This document shows positions 1-7,551 of a stretch of DNA of 10,628 bases, one piece after another (within the stretch, counting starts at the first letter, position 1; the number at the start of each line of letters is the position of its first letter). Location: the NCBI GenBank assembly GCA_001898095.1, contig MKSH01000060.1, positions 18,881 to 29,508 of the forward strand. Reading direction: 5' to 3'. This DNA comes from Solirubrobacterales bacterium 70-9 (GTDB lineage: Bacteria; Actinomycetota; Thermoleophilia; Solirubrobacterales; 70-9). The position numbers and the translations under genes were made by a program. Under the pieces are notes generated by a model. That model was not told the DNA's origin. It ran no database searches and saw nothing but the letters and a program-made list of their open reading frames with translations.

Positions 1-593
1 CGTTCTCGCCGCGGGCGATGAAGGTGGCCGACTTCAGCCCGGCCTCCTCCCCCGGCGAGGCCTCCGCCATCTCGACGTCGAAGCCGCGCCGTTCGGCCCA
101 GCGCAGGTACATGCGCAGGAGGATCTCGGCCCAGTCCTGGGAGTCGGTGCCGCCGGCGCCGGCGTGGACGGTGACAACGGCGTCGCCGGAGTCGTACTCG
201 CCGCTGAACAGGCGCGCCTCTTCGAGCTCCGCCAGCCGCGACTCGATGTTCGCCAGTTGCCCCTCGAGTTCGTCCTCGATCTCCTCGTCTTCCTCGGCCA
301 GCTCGGCGAGGTCACCGAGTTCGGCGACGTCGGACTCGAGCCCACGAAACATCTCCAGCCGGCGCCCGGCACGGGCGTGGGCGGCAGAGGTGCGGGCGGC
401 GGCATCCTGGTCGTCCCAGAAGCCGGGTTTCCCCATCTCCTCCTCGAGCGCGGCGGATTCCCGCTCTAGGCCGGCCGGGTCAAAGGTAGTCCGAGAGCAG
501 GGACAGCTGCTCGCGGACAGCGGCGATTCGCGGCGCTACGGGCTCTTTTTGCGCGGCATCGGCCATGGGCAAGAGGGTACTTGGTCGCGCCAC
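1..593 (-). CDS. prfB: Peptide chain release factor 2 (RF2), N-terminal part, expressed by +1 programmed frameshift; 3' end outside window
   Basis: RF2 releases finished proteins at UGA and UAA stop codons in the cytoplasm. A short zero frame ends with ...SLLSDYL at a TGA (480-482). Reading resumes in the +1 frame at GAC (479-481) as DPAGLERE..., then stays open to the window edge. The +1 product has the family block GAGGTDSQDWAEILLRMYL and then PGEEAGLKSATF, both characteristic of RF2 domain 2; the GGQ catalytic domain lies beyond the edge. I chose GTG at 591-593 because AGGGAG (599-604) sits 5 bases ahead of it. The in-frame ATG at 564-566 has no visible Shine-Dalgarno but gives an N-terminus closer in length to E. 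coli RF2, so the start is uncertain. The gene begins 9 bases after the NTF2-fold gene and is probably co-transcribed with secA. Identification is strong; only the start and the partial 3' end are open. Confidence 0.93.
479..485 (-). promoter_or_regulatory. prfB programmed +1 frameshift site CTT-TGA-C
   Basis: On the minus strand the heptamer CTTTGAC places a TGA directly after Leu CTT. Slipping forward one base gives CTT-(T)-GAC, joining ...SDYL to DPAGLE... at the same YL/D junction as E. coli RF2 (RGYL/DY). In the known mechanism, low RF2 makes UGA termination slow and lets the ribosome slip, so RF2 controls its own synthesis. The C after TGA is the weak-termination context typical of this site. 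The usual AGGGGG Shine-Dalgarno-like stimulator three bases upstream is absent; the equivalent bases read CGGAC. Confidence 0.88.
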
Positions 594-598
594 GGCGA

Positions 599-604
599 CT
601 CCCT
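599..604 (-). promoter_or_regulatory. Ribosome binding site favouring the GTG start of prfB
   Basis: AGGGAG on the minus strand lies 5 bases before GTG 591-593 and overlaps the TAG stop of the preceding gene (603-605). No comparable motif precedes ATG 564-566, so this site decides in favour of the longer N-terminus. Confidence 0.5.
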
Positions 605-983
605 AGGGACCGGCGAAGCCGGCCGCCCGCAGGGCCTCCTCGCGGTCCTCGAACGGGCGCCAGGAGCGGATCCGATCGCCGCGCAGCTCGAAGGCCCAGG
701 CTATCTCGTCCTCGCCCGCGAACTCGCCCTCGTCGTCGTCCCAGTGCCAGCGGCGCATGATCAGCGCCACGACGCGGCCGTCGCCCTCGTAGAGCCGCTC
801 CATCTCGATCGTCTGCTGGACCCCGCCCCGCTTGCGGGTGGCCCAGAGCCGCGCCGCCTCGCGCCCTTTCTTCAACCCCTTCATCGAGTGCAGTTCGACC
901 TCGGGATCGAGGACGGCCACGAATGCGTCGAGATCGCGCTCATTGAAAGCGCGAACAAACTCCTGGACCGGATCGGCGGTCAT
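603..983 (-). CDS. NTF2-fold / SnoaL-like small protein
   Basis: A complete 126-residue protein of the nuclear transport factor 2-like (SnoaL-like) fold. Features supporting this are an N-terminal helix pair (VQEFVRAFNERDLDAFVAVL), then D-P-E-V-E-L, the G-x-x-x-G-R-E-A-A-R-x-W block around residues 36-47, and the C-terminal strand/helix pattern DRIRSWRPFEDREEALRAAG. Family members range from ketosteroid isomerase-like enzymes to non-catalytic ligand-binding proteins; nothing visible fixes a substrate, so no function is assigned. There is no signal peptide or membrane segment. The ATG start (981-983) is 6 bases after the secA stop, with GAGG just upstream, implying co-transcription with secA. 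The +1-frame translation is collinear with the family length, so it appears intact. Confidence 0.85.
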   Translation of the reverse strand: MTADPVQEFVRAFNERDLDAFVAVLDPEVELHSMKGLKKGREAARLWATRKRGGVQQTIEMERLYEGDGRVVALIMRRWHWDDDEGEFAGEDEIAWAFELRGDRIRSWRPFEDREEALRAAGFAGP

Positions 984-989
984 GCGCCC

Positions 990-3833
<2,844 letters not shown>

Positions 3834-3857
3834 TGCTCAAGAGTAGCGGGCGCCCCC

Positions 3858-3886
3858 TTGCCGCCGACTGGCGAGCAGCGTACGAT
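3858..3886 (+). promoter_or_regulatory. Candidate housekeeping promoter for hpf
   Basis: TTGCCG (3858-3863) and TACGAT (3881-3886) are separated by exactly 17 bases and each matches 4 of 6 positions of the sigma-70-type consensus. Transcription would begin near 3893, leaving a leader of about 25 bases that holds the perfect ribosome binding site of hpf. It is predicted from sequence only. Confidence 0.42.
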
Positions 3887-3905
3887 CGGTGCTCGATACC
3901 CACAA
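3877..3905 (-). promoter_or_regulatory. Candidate divergent promoter for the secA operon
   Basis: On the minus strand TTGTGG (3900-3905) and TACGCT (3877-3882) are 17 bases apart, fitting a TTG...TANNNT actinobacterial-style promoter, though each box matches only about half of the consensus. It overlaps the hpf promoter candidate and the hpf ribosome binding site, so the two could compete. Confidence 0.25.
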
Positions 3906-3911
3906 GGAGGT
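3904..3911 (+). promoter_or_regulatory. Consensus ribosome binding site of hpf
   Basis: AAGGAGGT, fully complementary to the 16S anti-Shine-Dalgarno core, ends 5 bases before the ATG at 3917. It is the strongest ribosome binding site in the window and fixes the hpf start. Confidence 0.85.
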
Positions 3912-3916
3912 AGCTC

Positions 3917-4267
3917 ATGCGGATTGAGATTCGGGGACGGAACGTCGAGATGACGGACGACCTGCGTGAGTTGGTGAACAAACGGTTCAACCGCTTGGGG
4001 AGGCAGGTATCGGGCTTAGCGACGTTGGAGGTCGTGCTCTACGAAGAGCGCAACCCCTCGATCGCCGATCGCCAGGTGGCAGAGGCGACGGTGCGCCTGA
4101 AGGGCGCAACTCTGCACGCGCGCGAGGCCTCACCTGAGATGACCCAGAGCATCCACAAGCTGGCCGAGGACGTGCGGCGGCAAGTGAAGAAACACCGCGA
4201 AATGTTGCGCAAGCGCAAGGTGACGCGGCGGGTCATGGGCCAGATGCGCGGGAGGCCCGCGACTTAG
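3917..4267 (+). CDS. hpf: Ribosome hibernation promoting factor, short form (HPF/RaiA family)
   Basis: HPF/RaiA proteins bind the decoding centre of idle 30S/70S ribosomes and shut down translation in stress or stationary phase. The 116-residue product has the family beta-alpha-beta-beta-beta-alpha pattern. It opens MRIEIRGRNVEMTDDLRELV, has a central strand ATLEVVLYEERNPSIAD, then AEATVRLKGATLHAREAS, and a basic final helix (MTQSIHKLAEDVRRQVKKHREMLRKRK). A short basic tail follows and the protein stops, so the second (dimerisation) domain of long HPF is absent and no remnant is readable downstream. The start is fixed by a perfect Shine-Dalgarno. It is transcribed divergently from secA and convergently with comF, while in Firmicutes such as Bacillus hpf lies co-directionally before secA. 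Stress control is expected from the family but cannot be read here. Confidence 0.93.
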   Translation: MRIEIRGRNVEMTDDLRELVNKRFNRLGRQVSGLATLEVVLYEERNPSIADRQVAEATVRLKGATLHAREASPEMTQSIHKLAEDVRRQVKKHREMLRKRKVTRRVMGQMRGRPAT

Positions 4268-4301
4268 GGCGACGTAGCGGTCTGCCCGCCGGCGACCCCC
4301 G

Positions 4302-4332
4302 GCCGCGGAGGCGAAGTTCGGGCCTCTGCGGC
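4302..4332 (+). terminator. Candidate hpf terminator hairpin without T-tract
   Basis: Arms GCCGCGGAGGC (4302-4312) and GCCTCTGCGGC (4322-4332) form an 11-bp stem with one G-T wobble and a 9-base loop, 34 bases after the hpf stop. No T-run follows, as is common for GC-rich actinobacterial terminators. The element overlaps the first partial unit of the tandem array, so it may simply be part of that repeat. Confidence 0.3.
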
Positions 4333-4447
4333 GGGGACGGCGGGGGTTCAGGGCCGTGCGGCAGGGACGGCGTATTCGGGGCGCTCGCGGCGGGGACGGC
4401 AGGGTTTGGGGCCCGTGTGGCCGGGGACGGCGCGCTTCGGGACGCCG
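4305..4447. repeat. Degenerate ~30-base tandem repeat, four full units plus a partial one
   Basis: Full units run 4328-4357, 4358-4386, 4387-4416 and 4417-4447 (30, 29, 30 and 31 bases). Each begins GYGGCNGGGACGGC, has a TTC/TTT core about 18 bases in and ends in GGG-rich sequence. A shorter related unit lies at 4305-4327, and looser copies of GGGGACG..GGGC reappear at 4504-4543 after the first hairpin. The copies have diverged, so the array is old or was never uniform. No reading frame or known protein-binding motif explains it. Confidence 0.6.
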
Positions 4448-4454
4448 GCGGCTG

Positions 4455-4497
4455 GCGTTCGCACTTCCCCGTAGCCGGTACGGGGAAGTGCGAACGC
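4455..4497. repeat. Long inverted repeat A1
   Basis: Perfect 19-bp arms, GCGTTCGCACTTCCCCGTA (4455-4473) and its exact complement (4479-4497), enclose the 5-base loop GCCGG. No T-run lies on either side. The core (TCGCACTTCCCC...GGGGAAGTGCGA) resembles A2, and 11 bases of its right arm (4482-4492) recur as an unpaired direct copy at 4618-4628. Confidence 0.9.
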
Positions 4498-4543
4498 ACC
4501 CAAGGGGACGACGGGCTTCGCGGCGCCTGCGGGCGGGGACGGG

Positions 4544-4607
4544 CGCGTCCTGGGCGTCTCGTGGCGGTCACAGCCTGCCCAGGCCGCCACGAGACGCCCA
4601 GGACGCG
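4544..4607. repeat. Long inverted repeat B1
   Basis: Perfect 24-bp arms (4544-4567 and 4584-4607) extend by a T-G wobble and a C-G pair to a 12-base loop ACAGCCTGCCCA (4570-4581). The loop and inner stem are shared with B2. A cruciform or hairpin of 26 pairs is far longer than a terminator needs. Confidence 0.9.
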
Positions 4608-4649
4608 AGGCTTTCGGGGGGAAGTGCGCGGGTTCCGGCGCAGGTCGGG

Positions 4650-4701
4650 ACGCGCGCTCGACTTTCACCTTGCCAGGGCAGGGTGAAAGTCGAGAGCGCG
4701 T
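4650..4701. repeat. Long inverted repeat A2
   Basis: 20-bp arms with a single mismatch (4650-4669 and 4682-4701), core CTCGACTTTCACC, followed inward by a wobble pair and TGCC/GGCA, leaving almost no loop. It is a diverged relative of A1. A 14-base sequence GACCTGCGCACTTC (4737-4750) has its complement on the other side (4621-4646), interrupted there by about 12 extra bases, so A2 is nested in a larger imperfect palindrome. Confidence 0.85.
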
Positions 4702-4810
4702 CTGGGACTCCTCGAGGGACGCGGAGTTCCGCACGGGACCTGCGCACTTCGTCGCGGACCCCCGCCGTGACCCGCACGGGACCCGCGCCCTCGCCTCTCC
4801 CCACAGGACC

Positions 4811-4862
4811 CGGCCCTCTCGTAGGCGGTCACAGCCTGCCCGGACCGCCTACGAGAGGGCCG
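4811..4862. repeat. Long inverted repeat B2, possible comF terminator
   Basis: Perfect 20-bp arms (4811-4830 and 4843-4862) enclose the 12-base loop ACAGCCTGCCCG, identical to the B1 loop in 11 of 12 positions. Relative to B1 the stem has an extra T-A/A-T pair (CGTAGG against CGTGG, matched by CCTACG against CCACG) and one G-C pair swapped to C-G, so pairing is kept. It starts 28 bases past the comF stop on the minus strand and could end that operon, though no T-run follows. Confidence 0.9.
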
Positions 4863-4890
4863 CGTCCCTTGTCTCGTCCCTTCCCCACGC

Positions 4891-5514
4891 CTACAAGCGC
4901 CGCGTAAACGTCAGCGCGACGACCCGCCTGGCGCCGGCGCCACGGAGTGCGGCGGCGCAGGCGCTCAGCGTCGCGCCCGTCGTCAGCACGTCGTCGATCA
5001 GCAGGACGCTGCGCGGAGCCGCGGTGATCGCCTCGATCCGCGGCGGGTGGCGGATGCGAGTCGCCCACCCGCGGCCGACCTGGTGACCGGAGCCGCGGCG
5101 GGCGAGGCAGGCGAGCTGGTCGACCTCGAGCTTTGCCGCCAGGGCCGCCGCCAGCTCGCCGGCGGGATCGAAGCCGCGGCGCCGGCGACGCGCGGCCGCG
5201 GGCGGGACCGCGACCACGGCGCCGCCGAGCAGGTGTCCGGGGACCAGCCAGTGCATGCGCTCGGCCATCACCTCCACCACCGGCAACAGGCGGCGGAACT
5301 TCAGAGCGCCGACCAGGGCGCGGGCGACGCCGTCATGGGGCGCCGAGGACCAGACCCGGTCGACGCCCTGCGGGCCACCCGCGGCGATCGGGGTCGCCGC
5401 CGCCAATCCCCGCGAGCACCTCGTGCAGAGCACCGCATCCACCCGGCAGCCCCGCCCGCAGGCGGCGCAGAGCGGCGGCGAAATAAGACCGGCGGCGACC
5501 TGAAGCAGTTGCAC
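4891..5514 (-). CDS. comF: ComF family phosphoribosyltransferase-like protein
   Basis: ComF-family proteins are cytoplasmic; in naturally competent bacteria they help take up single-stranded DNA, but they are also widespread in bacteria with no known competence. The 207-residue product begins with a two-pair zinc-ribbon pattern (Cys16, Cys19, Cys30, Cys33). It continues with LKFRR (71-75) and RGFDPAGELAAALA (113-126), and has the PRPP-binding loop VLLIDDVLTTGATL (170-183) near its end. Length and order fit a complete family member. The GTG start (5512-5514) is the only start codon after the in-frame stop at 5560-5562; the Shine-Dalgarno is weak (AGGG about 8 bases away). It follows the second nucleotidyltransferase by 58 bases and is probably the last gene of the sugar operon. 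The region between the family RGF block and the PRPP loop is poorly conserved, with no clear Arg-Asn motif. Confidence 0.9.
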   Translation of the reverse strand: MQLLQVAAGLISPPLCAACGRGCRVDAVLCTRCSRGLAAATPIAAGGPQGVDRVWSSAPHDGVARALVGALKFRRLLPVVEVMAERMHWLVPGHLLGGAVVAVPPAAARRRRRGFDPAGELAAALAAKLEVDQLACLARRGSGHQVGRGWATRIRHPPRIEAITAAPRSVLLIDDVLTTGATLSACAAALRGAGARRVVALTFTRRL

Positions 5515-5572
5515 GCGCCGACCCTGGCGCGAAAGAGCGCACGCGTGGTGCGCAAGAAGTCAAATCTCTGAG

Positions 5573-6580
5573 CTAGCCGCGGGTGCCGAGGATCGCGCCG
5601 ATCAGCACCGAGCGCTCCGGCAGCTCCGCCCCAGGCAGCACGATCACGTCCCGCAAGCGGCTCCCGGCACCGATCTTCGCCCCGTCGCCGATCACCGCCG
5701 GGCCGTCGATCCGCACGTCGGCGCCGATCTCGCATCCCGGCCCGAGCAGCACCGGGCCTTCCAGCTCGCCCTCGTCCCCCGCCGGCTCGCCGCTGCGGAA
5801 GCCCTCGACCATCTCCCCCACCTGCTCCACCTGGACCGCGCCGGTCAGCGCGTCGACGGTGCTTTCGCGCAGCTCGACCAGGTTGCCGATGTCGTTCCAG
5901 TAGGCGTCGATCTCGTGCGAGTAGAACGGCACGTCGCTCTCCAGGAGGCGCGGGAAGACGTCCATCGCCCAGTCGGCGAAACCGTCCGGGTCGCCCTCCT
6001 TCGCCGCCTTGCTCGTCCCCGGTGCGGGGAAGAAGTCGAAGATCTCGCGGCGGAACATGTAGATGCCGCAGTTGGCGAGGTCGGAGAGCGCTTCGCTCGG
6101 GTCCGGCTTCTCTTGGAAGCCGCCGATCCGGCCATCGGCGTCGGTGATCGCAACCCCGAACTGGGTCGTGTCCTCGACCCGCTTGGTGGCCAGCGTGGCG
6201 ATCCCGTCGTGGCTCTCGTGGAACTCCCGCATCGCGGTCAGGTCGAGGTCGGTGAGGGCGTCGCCGGAGATGACCAGGAAGTCACCCTCGCCGAAGAACT
6301 CGGCCGCGTTGCGGACGCCGCCCGAGGTGCCGAGCAGCGCCTCCTCGCGCGAGTAGGCGAGCGAGACGCCGCAGGCGGAGCCGTCGCCGAAGCGCTCTTC
6401 GATCAGCTCCGGGAACCAATGCAGGTTGGCGATCGTCTGGTCGAAGCCGTGTCTGGCCAGCAGCCGCAGGATGTGCTCCATCACCGGCCGGTTCAGCACC
6501 GGGACCATCGGCTTCGGCATGTCGAAGGTGATCGGCCGCAGCCGCGTGCCGAGCCCCGCCGCAAGGACCATCGCCCTCAT
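5573..6580 (-). CDS. NDP-sugar pyrophosphorylase with hexapeptide-repeat tail (mannose-1-phosphate guanylyltransferase-like)
   Basis: The 335-residue product is a sugar-1-phosphate nucleotidyltransferase, joining NTP and a sugar phosphate to NDP-sugar plus pyrophosphate in the cytoplasm. Visible are the signature LAAGLGTRLRPIT (6-18), MPKPMVP (21-27), GTSGGVRNA (84-92), the metal-binding segment VISGDALTDLDL (103-114), QEKPD (156-160), NCGIYMF (170-176) and AYWNDIGNLVELREST (226-241). Left-handed beta-helix repeats (ILGPGCEIGADVRI-like, about 277-330) follow. The YWNDIG block resembles GDP-mannose pyrophosphorylases, but NTP and sugar cannot be fixed by eye. The true start is ATG 6578-6580: its A-T-G overlaps the TGA of the isomerase gene (ATGA), and AAGGAGG (6588-6594) lies 7 bases upstream. 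The frame stays open far upstream only as a shadow of the isomerase gene. It is a paralogue of the 7548-8534 gene. Confidence 0.9.
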   Translation of the reverse strand: MRAMVLAAGLGTRLRPITFDMPKPMVPVLNRPVMEHILRLLARHGFDQTIANLHWFPELIEERFGDGSACGVSLAYSREEALLGTSGGVRNAAEFFGEGDFLVISGDALTDLDLTAMREFHESHDGIATLATKRVEDTTQFGVAITDADGRIGGFQEKPDPSEALSDLANCGIYMFRREIFDFFPAPGTSKAAKEGDPDGFADWAMDVFPRLLESDVPFYSHEIDAYWNDIGNLVELRESTVDALTGAVQVEQVGEMVEGFRSGEPAGDEGELEGPVLLGPGCEIGADVRIDGPAVIGDGAKIGAGSRLRDVIVLPGAELPERSVLIGAILGTRG

Positions 6581-7551
6581 CCCATCGCCTCCTTGAAGCG
6601 GTCGATCGCCTCCGTCGGCACCGGGTCGACGCCGCGCTGGCGGGCCAGCTCGAGCGAGACCAGGTCGCCCAGCATCACCGCCCAGAGGAGCCGCTCGAGG
6701 CGCGTCTCCCCCGCCGTCTCGACCCGCGCCACCGCCGCCGCGCCCGGCTGGATCGCTTCCGAGGTGAGCTCGAAGCGGCGCCCGACGCGCGGGTGCTGGT
6801 CGCGGTCCTCGAGAAAGATCGCCGCCGCGCGCTCGTCGCCGGACGCGCCGGTCCAGCCGAGGATCTCGTTGTGGTCGGCCTCCGGCAGCTCCCCCCACCA
6901 GGCCGGTGCCTTCGTGTTCTCGTTCACCTGCGTCTTCCAGCGGCGCGCCACCGGCACGGTCAGGTCGGAGCCGTAGATGACCGGAGCGGCGCCCGCGACC
7001 AACGCGGAGATCTCGCGCGCCTGCTGCTGCAGCGCCTCGGCCTGCTCGGTGAGAAAGGCTGCGGCAGCGTCGATCTCGGTGTGGACGCGGGGCGCGATCC
7101 CGGCCAGCGAGGCGAACTCGGCGGCGATCACGATGCCGTAGGCGACCGCGGCGCGCGGCTGGAAGATCCCCGGCAGGCCGACGACCGGCACCCCCGCCTC
7201 GCGCGCCCGGTCGACCAGCGCGCCACCGGTACTGGCGACGACGCGGCGGGCGCCGAGCGCTTCCGCCGCCTCGAAGCAGGCCAGCGTCTCCTCGGTCTGA
7301 CCCGAGTAGCTCGAGCAGAGCACGGTCCACTCCGGCGTCGCCCAGCTCGGCAGCGCGTAGCCGCGCACGGTCAGCATCGGCCCCGTCAGCCGGTCGCCGA
7401 GCGCCGCCGCGGCGAGGTCGCCGCCGATCGCCGAGCCGCCCATGCCGCAGACGAAGAGGCCCGCCGCGGGCGCTGCCTCGAGCCGCGCCGATTCGAGCCG
7501 CCAGAGGGCGTCGCGGAGCTGATCCGGGATGCCGAGGACGTCGTCGATCAT
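6577..7551 (-). CDS. Bifunctional phosphoglucose/phosphomannose isomerase (SIS-domain)
   Basis: This enzyme class interconverts fructose-6-phosphate with glucose-6-phosphate and mannose-6-phosphate. The 324-residue product has two SIS halves. The first holds the phosphate-binding CGMGGSAIGGD (35-45) and SSYSGQTEETL (80-90). The second holds QVNENTKAPA (208-217), ADHNEILGW (225-233) and the C-terminal PTEAIDRFKE (312-321). Glu211 and His227 are spaced 16 residues apart, like the catalytic Glu203/His219 pair reported for the Pyrobaculum aerophilum enzyme. The length matches the ~300-350-residue PGI/PMI family rather than classical ~550-residue PGI. Both ends overlap their neighbours by ATGA (7548-7551 and 6577-6580), implying translational coupling. 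Sitting between two nucleotidyltransferases, it probably supplies mannose-6-phosphate for activated sugars; a phosphomannomutase is still needed and is not in the window. Confidence 0.92.
   Translation of the reverse strand: MIDDVLGIPDQLRDALWRLESARLEAAPAAGLFVCGMGGSAIGGDLAAAALGDRLTGPMLTVRGYALPSWATPEWTVLCSSYSGQTEETLACFEAAEALGARRVVASTGGALVDRAREAGVPVVGLPGIFQPRAAVAYGIVIAAEFASLAGIAPRVHTEIDAAAAFLTEQAEALQQQAREISALVAGAAPVIYGSDLTVPVARRWKTQVNENTKAPAWWGELPEADHNEILGWTGASGDERAAAIFLEDRDQHPRVGRRFELTSEAIQPGAAAVARVETAGETRLERLLWAVMLGDLVSLELARQRGVDPVPTEAIDRFKEAMG
6588..6594 (-). promoter_or_regulatory. Internal ribosome binding site setting the 6580 start
   Basis: AAGGAGG lies inside the last codons of the isomerase gene, 7 bases before the overlapping ATG. 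It shows that the nucleotidyltransferase starts here rather than in the long upstream extension of the same frame. Confidence 0.8.

Larger units (their letters stand above)
4268..4890. other. Convergent, gene-free intergenic region rich in repeats and hairpins
   Basis: This stretch lies between the 3' ends of hpf (plus) and comF (minus). No open frame in it resembles a protein; the readable frames are low-complexity Arg/Pro/Gly/Ala shadows broken by the palindromes. It contains a degenerate ~30-base tandem array (about 4305-4447, with looser units to about 4543) and four long inverted repeats at 4455-4497, 4544-4607, 4650-4701 and 4811-4862. There is also a 14-base inverted repeat around the third hairpin and a 12-base direct repeat (4729-4740 and 4772-4783). 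Confidence 0.85.

Noticed and set aside
4305..4862. CRISPR array
   Set aside because: Repeats are degenerate, of two different kinds and separated irregularly; no uniform spacers of constant length and no cas genes are visible.
4455..4862. Insertion sequence terminal repeats
   Set aside because: The inverted arms lie only 1-16 bases apart, and no transposase frame lies inside any pair, so these are hairpins and not the ends of an insertion element.
4356..4907. Open frames within the repeat region (for example 4356-4907 plus, 4233-4571 minus)
   Set aside because: They run through perfect palindromes and tandem units and encode low-complexity Arg/Pro/Gly sequence, with no ribosome binding site or family resemblance.
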